Shown piece after piece: positions 17,545-25,860 of a stretch of 64,000 bases of DNA; the first letter of the stretch is position 1, and every line of letters starts with the position of its first letter. The notes under the pieces were generated by a model that made no database searches, was not told the origin of the DNA, and saw only the letters and a program-made list of their open reading frames with translations. The DNA comes from CBDDEH01 sp965226865 (GTDB lineage Bacteria > Chloroflexota > Dehalococcoidia > Lucifugimonadales > JAGWBF01), in contig CBDDEH010000003.1 of the NCBI GenBank assembly GCA_965226865.1, forward strand, positions 186,001-250,000. Reading direction: 5' to 3'. Made by a program: the position numbers and the translations under genes.

Positions 17545-18507
17545 ATGGATGAAACGATTTGGCTATGGATCGGATTCGTTGCTTTTGTCCTCGTTGCGCT
17601 GGTCATCGATCTGGCAGTTTTTCACCGTAGGGCTCACGTTGCCAGCATCCGCGAAGCCGCCGTCTGGTATGGGGTGTGGGTCGCTCTCGCCCTATTATTC
17701 GCCGGAGGAGTGTTTCTGTGGTCAGGACATGAGAAGGGGACAGAGTTCCTTACCGGATACGTGATCGAACTGTCTCTGAGTGCGGACAACACTTTCGTAT
17801 TTCTTATCATCTTCTCGTCGTATGGAGTATCTTCTCAGAACTACCACCGGGTCCTGTTCTACGGAATATTGGGGGCTCTTTTCATGCGCGGCGCCATGAT
17901 CGCCGCCGGTGTAACCCTGCTGGATGCGTTTCAATGGGTCATCTACCCTTTCGGGGCCTTCCTCGTCCTGACCGGCATTAGGATGTTTTTCCGCAAAGAA
18001 AAGCCGGTTGTGGTCGAACGTCACCCCGTTGTACGGTTCGCCCGCCGATTCCTTCCCATGTCCGAAGATTACGATGGTCAGCGGTTCATTACTAGAATCG
18101 ACGGCAAGCTGGTTGCGACACCACTTTTGTTGGTGTTGTTGGTCGTTGAGACTACAGATCTGGCCTTTGCGGTCGACTCGGTGCCCGCGGTCCTGAGTGT
18201 AACCACTGATCCGTTTATTGTTTTCACATCCAACATATTGGCTGTCCTTGGTCTGCGCGCCCTTTTCTTCCTTCTTGCGGGCGTTATCAGAAAGGTCCGA
18301 CACCTCAAGACCGGCCTAACGGCAGTATTGGTTTTTGTCGGCGTAAAGATGTTGTTAAGCGACTCTTACGAGATTCCCACTGTGGCATCCCTTGCAGCGA
18401 TATTGGGTATTCTGGGAACGGCGGTTTTAATTTCTTACATAGTCCAACGGAACGAGGCGTCTGAGGATCCTTCTTTGAAACCCGGCGGGTTTGACCACAT
18501 TCCGTAG
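17545..18507 (+). CDS. TerC-family integral membrane protein
   Basis: The protein is 320 residues with about eight hydrophobic helices. The TerC/Alx hallmarks are present: LTGYVIELSLSADNTFVFLIIF (acidic Asp-Asn in helix 3) and VVETTDLAFAVDSVPAVLSVTTDPFIVFTSNILAVLGLRALFF. TerC/Alx proteins are linked to manganese export during metallation of secreted proteins and to tellurite resistance. It is divergent from the oxidoreductase at 16479-17474 and convergent with the gene that ends at 18509. Confidence 0.93.
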   Translation: MDETIWLWIGFVAFVLVALVIDLAVFHRRAHVASIREAAVWYGVWVALALLFAGGVFLWSGHEKGTEFLTGYVIELSLSADNTFVFLIIFSSYGVSSQNYHRVLFYGILGALFMRGAMIAAGVTLLDAFQWVIYPFGAFLVLTGIRMFFRKEKPVVVERHPVVRFARRFLPMSEDYDGQRFITRIDGKLVATPLLLVLLVVETTDLAFAVDSVPAVLSVTTDPFIVFTSNILAVLGLRALFFLLAGVIRKVRHLKTGLTAVLVFVGVKMLLSDSYEIPTVASLAAILGILGTAVLISYIVQRNEASEDPSLKPGGFDHIP

Positions 18508-18508
18508 G

Positions 18509-20479
18509 CTATAGGGCCCGGGCTGCCATATGACCTTCCCTAATAGCGTCGATGGCGCGGCGGGGTACCAGGCAGTCTCCTACGGCGATCACCTCGGGAA
18601 CACGGCCCTCAGCCTTCAGAGCTTCATACAACTCTGAAGAGGGTTTGTTGGGAACGACGGACACGATCAAGTCGACGTCGTCGATGGTAGATTCATCCCG
18701 GTTGTGAACGTCGAAGAGGATTACCTTTCTTCCTACAACTTCCTTGATCCAACTGTCGCGGTAAAAGGCAACGTGCTTCTGCTTCAACCTGTGAATCACC
18801 GGCGCCTGGCTTACCAATATGATCTCGGCGAACAAGGCCGAGCCTTTGGTGACGAAATGCACCTGGCACCCATTGTTCGCAAGGAGCAACGCAGTGCTGC
18901 CAGACTTGTGGTGCCCGTCGCCATCCAAGAGCACCGCCTTCTTACCCGGACTGACCCTGCCCTCGAGCAGGTCGTTGGCCGTAACAATTTGGGGGGCGTC
19001 TCGTCCGTCAAGTCCCTCTATTTTGTGGGTCTGGGGGAAAGACCCTGTCGCCATGATTACCGCTTCAGCTCCCACTGACTTTAAAGAGTCCAAAGTAGCT
19101 TCTGTGTTCAGATGTATCTCTACGCCGAGCTTGTTGATCTGATAGTCCAGCCAATCGACGATTTTACCGAACTCCTGTCTCAGGGGCGCCTTTACCAGGG
19201 TATTGATCTGTCCGCCTAACCTGTCACTGCGCTCGTACAGCGAGACGCGATGTCCTCGCAGCGCGGCGACTCTGGCTGCCTCCATTCCTGCGGGGCCTCC
19301 TCCCACGACCACCACCGACCTGGGCTTAGGCGCTGGCATAATCTCACCAAGCTCATGCTCTCGGCCCGCCTCTGGGTTGATGAGGCAACCAATAGTTCTC
19401 TCCCTGTGGGACCTTCCGGCACATCCCTGATTGCAGCCGATGCACTGGCGGATGTCCTCGGGTCGGGCCTCCATCAGCTTGCGTCCGATTTCGGGGTCTG
19501 CGATCTGCGCCCGGGTCATACACACCAGGTCGGCCTTGCCTTCGGCGATGATGCTCTCGGCGACGTGGGGGTCTATGATGCGGCCTACAGCCGTTATAGG
19601 TATCCCCTTTGTTGCCTTCTTTATGCCTTCAGCAAGATGGACGAATGGAGTCGGCCCCCAGGTCATATCGGCGATCTGTTGGGCGAAACTCAAGGGAGAG
19701 GTGTTGCTGAGGCTCACATTGATGTAATCTAGCTCTCCGCTGTCTTCAAGCCACTGGGCGAACTTGGACGAGAACTCGAGGTCTATACCCCCTGGCTCCA
19801 GCTCATCGGCGCTGATACGCACCCCCACGACGAAGTCTCTCCCGACCGCCTGCCGTAGGCTGCTGATCAGCTCCAGGGCGAAGCGGGCCCTGTTACGTGC
19901 GCTGCCTCCGTACTCGTCAGTCCGGAAATTCGTGAGCGGCGACAGGAACTGCTGGACCAAATACCCGTGGCCCCCATGAATCTCGACTCCGTCCATACCA
20001 GCCTTTTTCATGTTGACGGCGCACTTCGCCCACCACTCATAGAGTTCGAGGATTTCCCACTTGGTCATTGCGTGGGTGATTTCTGTTGTACTCGAGGCTT
20101 GCACGCTGGACGCAGACCACAGAGGAAGCCTGGTGTCCATGGTGTTGATCGCTTTGCCTATGTGGATGAGCTGGGCGAACATCTTGGCCCCATGCTCGTG
20201 TACTGCTTCTGCTAACCTCTTGTAAGCCGGGATGTGGGCTTCTTCCCATGCGTGGAGGCTGTTGTCGCGTCCGCCAGTGGTCGGGTGCACCCGCGAGTTT
20301 TCTAGTATTATCAGTCCGACGCCGCCCCGAGCCCGTGCGATATGATAAGCGATCATGGCCTCCGAGGGGCGGTTGTTCACGGCCAGGTTGGAGCTGTGCG
20401 CCGAGCTAATTATGCGGTTACGAATCTCGACGTTGCCGATTCTGGTGGGAGATAGCAGGTTGGGGAACTGGGAGGCCAT
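18509..20479 (-). CDS. Old-yellow-enzyme family Fe-S flavoprotein (2,4-dienoyl-CoA reductase-like)
   Basis: The protein has 656 residues in three parts. The N-terminal FMN TIM barrel has an HGAKMFAQLIHIGK block and GMDGVEIHGGHGYLVQQFLSPLTNFRTDEYGGS. A 4Fe-4S cluster follows (CIGCNQGC, with a fourth Cys in RTIGCLINP), then an FAD/NAD(P) domain with SVVVVGGGPAGMEAARVAALRGH. This is the architecture of FadH and trimethylamine dehydrogenase. GGAGGGTGAAA before ATG 20479 fixes the start. It moves electrons from NAD(P)H through FAD and Fe-S to FMN and reduces an activated double bond; the exact substrate is not readable. Confidence 0.92.
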   Translation of the reverse strand: MASQFPNLLSPTRIGNVEIRNRIISSAHSSNLAVNNRPSEAMIAYHIARARGGVGLIILENSRVHPTTGGRDNSLHAWEEAHIPAYKRLAEAVHEHGAKMFAQLIHIGKAINTMDTRLPLWSASSVQASSTTEITHAMTKWEILELYEWWAKCAVNMKKAGMDGVEIHGGHGYLVQQFLSPLTNFRTDEYGGSARNRARFALELISSLRQAVGRDFVVGVRISADELEPGGIDLEFSSKFAQWLEDSGELDYINVSLSNTSPLSFAQQIADMTWGPTPFVHLAEGIKKATKGIPITAVGRIIDPHVAESIIAEGKADLVCMTRAQIADPEIGRKLMEARPEDIRQCIGCNQGCAGRSHRERTIGCLINPEAGREHELGEIMPAPKPRSVVVVGGGPAGMEAARVAALRGHRVSLYERSDRLGGQINTLVKAPLRQEFGKIVDWLDYQINKLGVEIHLNTEATLDSLKSVGAEAVIMATGSFPQTHKIEGLDGRDAPQIVTANDLLEGRVSPGKKAVLLDGDGHHKSGSTALLLANNGCQVHFVTKGSALFAEIILVSQAPVIHRLKQKHVAFYRDSWIKEVVGRKVILFDVHNRDESTIDDVDLIVSVVPNKPSSELYEALKAEGRVPEVIAVGDCLVPRRAIDAIREGHMAARAL

Positions 20480-20641
20480 TTTCACCCTCCTTAGGGCTAT
20501 AGGATGGGTAGACAGGGGGCGTTCAAACTGGTGAGATTGTACGTTCAGGCCTACCCACCGTCAACCAGCCTTATTTAGTAAGTTCGCTATTTGAAGTCAT
20601 ATCCGTTAGCATTAGGACGAGCAAGATATAGGAGGAAATAG

Positions 20642-21823
20642 TTGATCAAAGAGCTAAGTAGTGTCGTTGGGGCGATACCGCCACATGGTGGAAAGCTTAT
20701 CAATCGCCTCGCCGGTCAGGAAGAAGCCCTGGAGATGAGCGCAAAGGCGAAAGAGTTTGGCCAAGTGCGCATTTCGCCCAGGGTGGCGTCTGACGCCTAT
20801 ATGATTGGTGTGGGCGGATTTAGCCCTCTTACTGGATTTATGAATAGTCGAGACTATAACTCCGTCGTCGGATCGATGCACCTTGAAAACGGACTGCCCT
20901 GGGCGATCCCTGTAACGGTTTCCTCAGAGCCAGAAGAAGCCACGGTTCTGAAAGAGGGTCAGAGAGTAGCTCTGATAGATGAGAATGATGGTTTGGTCGC
21001 AGTGTTGGACCTTGAGGAGAAGTTCGAATACGAGGTCGAAAAGGAGGCCAGCGAGGTTTATCGGACTACGGAAAGCTCTCATCCTGGGGTCGCCGCAATC
21101 TACCGACAGGGCCCGATCCTGCTGGCCGGTCCGATCACTCTGGTGAACCCAGTTCCTCCTACTGCCGTACCACATTACGCTTTGGAGCCCGCTCAAACTA
21201 GGAAGCTGTTCGACGATAAGGACTGGCGCACCGTGGTCGGGTTTCAGACGAGGAATCCCGTCCACCGCGCCCACGAATATATACAAAAGTGCGCCATGGA
21301 AATTGTGGATGGTTTATTACTCCATCCTTTGGTGGGCGAAACCAAGTCCGACGACATTCCAGCTGAAGTGCGCATGGAATGCTATCGTGTTCTACTCGAC
21401 AACTATTACCCTGAGGATAGAACGGTCTTGAGCGTGCTACCGGCGGCGATGCGCTACGCCGGACCCAGAGAGGCGATCTTCCACGCGTTGGTACGCAAGA
21501 ACTATGGATGCACTCACTTCATCGTTGGTAGGGACCATGCCGGCGTAGGTAACTACTACGGCACGTACGATGCCCAGCATATCTTCTCAGAGTTTGACCC
21601 GGATAAATTTGGCATCAGGCCTATGTTCTTTGAGAATTCCTTCTATTGCCGACGGTGTAAATCGATGGCAACAGCTAAGACGTGTCCTCACGGCCCTGAG
21701 GACCATCAATCCCTCAGCGGTACCCAGGTCCGAGAGCTGTTGAGCCGTGGAGAACCCCTCCCTGAGGAGTACAGCCGGCCAGAGGTAGCGAGGGTGCTTA
21801 CCGACGCGAGCCAGGGCAACTAA
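20642..21823 (+). CDS. sat: Sulfate adenylyltransferase (ATP sulfurylase)
   Basis: This is a 393-residue single-subunit ATP sulfurylase. The nucleotide motifs are present: QTRNPVHRAHE (202-212) and GRDHAGVG (296-303). The C-terminal zinc site is also visible (C336, C339, C348, H350). Start TTG 20642 is set by AGGAGG a few bases upstream. The enzyme makes APS and pyrophosphate from ATP and sulfate, or the reverse in sulfite-oxidising and dissimilatory pathways. No APS reductase, APS kinase or dissimilatory sulfite reductase is in the window, so the direction is unknown. Confidence 0.95.
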   Translation: MIKELSSVVGAIPPHGGKLINRLAGQEEALEMSAKAKEFGQVRISPRVASDAYMIGVGGFSPLTGFMNSRDYNSVVGSMHLENGLPWAIPVTVSSEPEEATVLKEGQRVALIDENDGLVAVLDLEEKFEYEVEKEASEVYRTTESSHPGVAAIYRQGPILLAGPITLVNPVPPTAVPHYALEPAQTRKLFDDKDWRTVVGFQTRNPVHRAHEYIQKCAMEIVDGLLLHPLVGETKSDDIPAEVRMECYRVLLDNYYPEDRTVLSVLPAAMRYAGPREAIFHALVRKNYGCTHFIVGRDHAGVGNYYGTYDAQHIFSEFDPDKFGIRPMFFENSFYCRRCKSMATAKTCPHGPEDHQSLSGTQVRELLSRGEPLPEEYSRPEVARVLTDASQGN

Positions 21824-21918
21824 TCGAGTAGCCAGATACGCTTCGCGATTGGTTGTCACGGCATCTAACGGAGAGTCTGTTGTAATGCGGTCAAATTGAG
21901 ATAGGAGAATAGAATTCC

Positions 21919-22229
21919 ATGGACTATATCGATCCGGTCATGGCGTCACCAAACAACTACAAAACCCTTTTTGAGAACGATCAGGTCCGGGTGCTCGAGA
22001 TGAATGGGTGAAGGCAGGTCAGAGTGACATCACCCATTCCCATCCATCCGAGACTGCCTACTTTATTTCAGGCGGCAAAGCTCGAATACACCTTCCGGAT
22101 GGATCAAACATGGAAGCGGAGGTGCCTGACGGGTTTGTGATGTACCATGACGAGTGGACTCACCGAGTTGAAAATCTCGGCAACACGGATATAAAGGCCA
22201 TTATTGTCGAAAACAAGCACGTGCATTAG
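21919..22229 (+). pseudogene. Cupin-domain protein, one-base frameshift near 22004
   Basis: The first frame (MDYIDPVMASPNNYKTLFEN then DQVRVLEM) ends at TGA 22010-22012. The rest is in another frame: EWVKAGQSDITHSHPSETAY, then FISGGKARIHLPDG and EWTHRVENLGNTDIKAIIVE. Joined, they make a normal cupin of about 103 residues with the metal-binding His pair (HSHP) and a later His in EWTHRVEN. One A appears to be missing in ATGAATGGG. Its end overlaps the convergent ABC transporter gene by 4 bases. Confidence 0.8.
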
Positions 22230-24010
22230 GTGATACTGCTTAGCTGATGCATACGGGCGTAAAGTCCCCCTAACGACAGGAGTTCCTCGTGCGTTCCTTC
22301 CTCTATGATTCGCCCCTCGTCCAAGGCCACGATTCGGTCGGCATCCCGTACGGTCGATAACCTGTGGGCGACGATTAGTGCGGTTCGTTCTTCCAGAACA
22401 ACCTTGAGCGCTCTCTGTATCTGCATTTCCGTATGACTATCGACGGTTGCCATAGCTTCATCTAGTATCAATATTCTTGGGTCCGCGACTAGGGCTCTTG
22501 CCAGAGCGATAAGCTGTCGCTGCCCGGGACTGATGTTGAGGCCTCTCTCTTCCATCTCGGTTTCATAGCCCAACTCCAGTTGCGCTATGAAGTCATGGGC
22601 TCCAACTGCCTTTGCGGCGTCTTGAACCTCCTGATTTGTCTTGTCCACGTTCGCATATCTTATGTTTTCTCTGATCGTCCCAGAGAAAAGAAACGGCTCC
22701 TGAGATACTACGCCTATCTGGCGGTTCAACGAGCGCCTGGTCACGTTCCTAATGTCGTGACCGTCGATGGTGATTGTGCCTTCCGAGACCTCATACAGTC
22801 TCGCAAGGAGCGACGTCAGGGTCGTCTTACCCGCACCGGTTGACCCTATCAGCGCGATGTTCTGTCCCGGCTTTATATGCAGATTGATTCTCTTCAGCAC
22901 CGGAGAATCCGGCTTATAACCAAAGCTTACGTCCTGAAATTCCACGTCTCCCCGCAGGGAAGTAAGCTCCACGGCCCCGAGCCTGTCTGGAACCTGGGGG
23001 TCAGTGTCGAGAACCTCGAATAAATGGGACCCGGATGCCATCGCCCGCTCCATATGGCCGTATTGCATGGTGAGACTGCGGATGGGGTCGAAGAACCGCT
23101 GGATGTAAAGAGCGAAAGCTACGAGGATGCCTACGGCGAGATCACCCTCCAGGACCATAATGCCCCCGAAAATAATTACTAGTCCTGTGGCGAGGGCCGT
23201 TACAGTGTCCACCAAGGGACTTAGGGCTGAAGAAAGGCGGCCGGCCTTTAGAGATGAGCTCAAATATCGGTCGCTTAGCCGGTCGAACTCTCGCAGGTTT
23301 TCTTCTTGCCGGTTTATGCTCTGGATCACCCTGACGCCCGATATGTTCTCTTGAAGGCTACCGTTGATCGACGCCAGGTTCCTCCGTACCTGGAGAAAGA
23401 ACACCCAGGCGTAGCGTTGCCATGCAACCATCAGACCGAATAAAAGTGGTATGGCTGCCAGAGTAATTAGGGCAAGTTTCCATTCCATTACTAGCATCGC
23501 GACAATGATGCCGCCCAACGTGAGTATGTCGCCCAACATCAACACAAAAATGGAGAGGAATTCCTGGAGCTGCTGGACATCGTTTTGCACTCTGGACATG
23601 TTTACACCTACCGACGTTCTGTCGAAAAACGATAGGGGAAGCGTCTGGAGGTGGTTGAAGGTGGCGGTACGCAGCCCAAGAAGCAAGTTCTGTCCGACCC
23701 TCGACAAAGCAACCAAGTGAAGAATGTTGGTGACGAAGCCGATCACCGCGTTGACTGCCAGCAGTAGAGCGGCGACGGTTAATGCAGAGGTGTCGGCTGA
23801 GGTGACTACGCTGTCAACTGCGCGCTTTATTAACCATGGATTGGCCACAATGCTTGCCGTGTAAACCAACATCGTCAGCAGGCTGAAGGCCACCAGGGCT
23901 TTATAGGGTCTAATAAACTCTAACAAGCGAAGCAGGATACGATAGTCTAGCCCCTGGGTTCGCCTCTCCGGCTCCCTTCCAAGGGTGTTCATCATGCCAC
24001 GTGCTCTCAT
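22226..24010 (-). CDS. ABC exporter half-transporter (permease-ATPase), consensus site subunit
   Basis: A 594-residue type IV ABC exporter with six N-terminal membrane helices (about 40-320) and a C-terminal ATPase. Walker A is GSTGAGKTT, the signature is degenerate (NISPGQRQ instead of LSGGQ), Walker B is ILILDEAMATVD with the catalytic Glu, and the switch His is in IVAHRLST. The partner at 24029-25810 ends 18 bases upstream. The pair has complementary defects, so they almost certainly form a heterodimer. Heterodimeric exporters of this type move drugs, lipids or peptides out of the cell. Confidence 0.94.
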   Translation of the reverse strand: MRARGMMNTLGREPERRTQGLDYRILLRLLEFIRPYKALVAFSLLTMLVYTASIVANPWLIKRAVDSVVTSADTSALTVAALLLAVNAVIGFVTNILHLVALSRVGQNLLLGLRTATFNHLQTLPLSFFDRTSVGVNMSRVQNDVQQLQEFLSIFVLMLGDILTLGGIIVAMLVMEWKLALITLAAIPLLFGLMVAWQRYAWVFFLQVRRNLASINGSLQENISGVRVIQSINRQEENLREFDRLSDRYLSSSLKAGRLSSALSPLVDTVTALATGLVIIFGGIMVLEGDLAVGILVAFALYIQRFFDPIRSLTMQYGHMERAMASGSHLFEVLDTDPQVPDRLGAVELTSLRGDVEFQDVSFGYKPDSPVLKRINLHIKPGQNIALIGSTGAGKTTLTSLLARLYEVSEGTITIDGHDIRNVTRRSLNRQIGVVSQEPFLFSGTIRENIRYANVDKTNQEVQDAAKAVGAHDFIAQLELGYETEMEERGLNISPGQRQLIALARALVADPRILILDEAMATVDSHTEMQIQRALKVVLEERTALIVAHRLSTVRDADRIVALDEGRIIEEGTHEELLSLGGLYARMHQLSSIT

Positions 24011-24028
24011 TGGGTCGAGTGCTCTTTT

Positions 24029-25810
24029 CTAACTCTCTGCTGGAGATTCTTCCAGAAGCTTTTGCCCGGCGCGTAGTTGCAGCTCATATATATCCCGGTA
24101 AAGCCCGCTCTGCTTTACAAGTTGTTGGTGGGTGCCGGCTTCCGCGATTTGATGGTCTTTCATCACCAGAATGAGGTCTGCCGTCCTCAAGCTGCTTACA
24201 CGGTTGGCAATAACGAAGGTCGTCCTCCCAGCCATCAGAACGTCCAGGGCTTTTCGGATCAGAGTCTCGGTCTCGATATCCACGCTGGATGTGGAATCAT
24301 CGAGTACCAAGATCGGTGGGTCGAGGAGAAGCGCGCGGGCAATAGCGACTCGCTGACGTTGACCGCCCGAGAGCGTCACGCCTCGCTCTCCTATAAAAGT
24401 GTCGTATTGGTCAGGCAGGCCCATGATAAAGTTGTGCATCTGGGCTGATATGGCCGCGTCTTGTACTTGTTTCAGGGAGGCGTCGGGTACCCCGTACGCG
24501 ATGTTTTCGCGGATGGTGGCGCCGAACAGAAACACGTCCTGAAACACGATGCCAACGTTAAGACGCAAGGACGATAACTTGAAATTACGGATGTCCGTTC
24601 CATCTATCGTTATCCGGCCTTCGGAAACGTCGTGGAAACGTGGGATCAGGTTTACAAGGGTGCTCTTCCCACTGCCGGGGGCCCCAACAATCGCCACTTT
24701 CTGGCCTGGAGAGGCTTTAAAGTTGATGTCGCGCAGGACGGTCACCGGCTCCTTGGCACCACCAGTACCATCAGGGTTATAGCTGAACGAGACCCCTTCG
24801 AAGGCCACTTCCCCTTTGACCTGTCCTATATCCGAGGCTCCGCGCCTTTCCTGAACGGACGACGGTGCATCGATGACCTTAAAGATCCTTTCTCCGGCGG
24901 CCATCGCCCGTGCAAATGTGTTGACGCTCCATCCGGCCATGCGTATCGGGAAAACCAGAAGGCCCAGGTATAGAATGAACTCCGTGATCTCCCCCGCAGA
25001 CAACTCGGCGTTGATGACCCTCCGGCCACCGTACCAAAGCACCATTGCGGTGACCAAGGCGAATAACAAATTGAGGAAGGAAGAGTTACCGGCATGCAAT
25101 CGACTCACCAAAAAGGTATCTTCAGAGACCTGATTGGCGGAACCTCTAAACTTTTCCTTCTCTCGCTCCTCGGCGCTGAAGGTCTTAACAATGCGTATCC
25201 CCGACAGATTTTCTTGAAGTACGGTGGTCATGACTCCTGTCTCCGTTTGTACCCGCATCCACATTCGCCTGAACCGCCGGCTCGCTCGGATGGCTACAGC
25301 CGCTGCCACAGGTACTGCTGCAAGGGCTACGAGGGCCAGGGGCCAGTCAGTTGTTAGCATCAACCCTGCCACCCCGCCGACCAGCACCAGAATTTGTATT
25401 GAGTAGATGAGCCCGAAACTCACGAACCACCTGATGCTTTCAACGTCCGTGGTTACCCTGGACATGAGGTCGCCGGTTTTTTGTCGGTCGTGAAAATCGA
25501 AACTCAGCGATAGAAGCCGGTCGAGGAAGGCGTGGCGAAGATCATAAGAGACGTGCTGAGAAATATACTCAGCCATATAGCTCTGACCGTAGCTGAACCC
25601 ACCTCTGATAATGCTGACGATCAGTACTACGGAAGCTAATAATATAAGCCTGCCTTTATCTCCGCTCCCCAAAGCTGTGTCAATGGTTATCCCGAGTAAC
25701 CTGGGGATAGCCAGGGATAAAAGCGTTGAGCCGATGAGCCAAATATATACGAGGGCTAACTTGGATCTGTAGCGACTGGCGTAACCAGCCAGTCGCAAAA
25801 GAACTGCCAT
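24029..25810 (-). CDS. ABC exporter half-transporter (permease-ATPase), degenerate-site subunit
   Basis: This 593-residue partner has a membrane domain with YDLRHAFLDRLLSLSFDFHDRQKTGDLMSRVTTDVE. Its ATPase domain has Walker A GAPGSGKST and a canonical signature LSGGQRQRVAIARALLLDPP. The catalytic Glu after Walker B is replaced by Asp (LVLDDSTSSVD), and the switch His is missing (FVIANRVSS). These are the known marks of the non-hydrolysing site in heterodimeric exporters. It is probably transcribed first, with the other subunit behind it. Confidence 0.94.
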   Translation of the reverse strand: MAVLLRLAGYASRYRSKLALVYIWLIGSTLLSLAIPRLLGITIDTALGSGDKGRLILLASVVLIVSIIRGGFSYGQSYMAEYISQHVSYDLRHAFLDRLLSLSFDFHDRQKTGDLMSRVTTDVESIRWFVSFGLIYSIQILVLVGGVAGLMLTTDWPLALVALAAVPVAAAVAIRASRRFRRMWMRVQTETGVMTTVLQENLSGIRIVKTFSAEEREKEKFRGSANQVSEDTFLVSRLHAGNSSFLNLLFALVTAMVLWYGGRRVINAELSAGEITEFILYLGLLVFPIRMAGWSVNTFARAMAAGERIFKVIDAPSSVQERRGASDIGQVKGEVAFEGVSFSYNPDGTGGAKEPVTVLRDINFKASPGQKVAIVGAPGSGKSTLVNLIPRFHDVSEGRITIDGTDIRNFKLSSLRLNVGIVFQDVFLFGATIRENIAYGVPDASLKQVQDAAISAQMHNFIMGLPDQYDTFIGERGVTLSGGQRQRVAIARALLLDPPILVLDDSTSSVDIETETLIRKALDVLMAGRTTFVIANRVSSLRTADLILVMKDHQIAEAGTHQQLVKQSGLYRDIYELQLRAGQKLLEESPAES

Positions 25811-25860
25811 ATCATTCTAGATTATAGCTTTTTTGCGACTGCCCTGAAGGAGAGTGATAC

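Noticed and set aside
16479..20479. Operon linking the Gfo/Idh/MocA, terC and old-yellow-enzyme-like genes
   Set aside because: They lie on alternating strands, so they cannot share a transcript.
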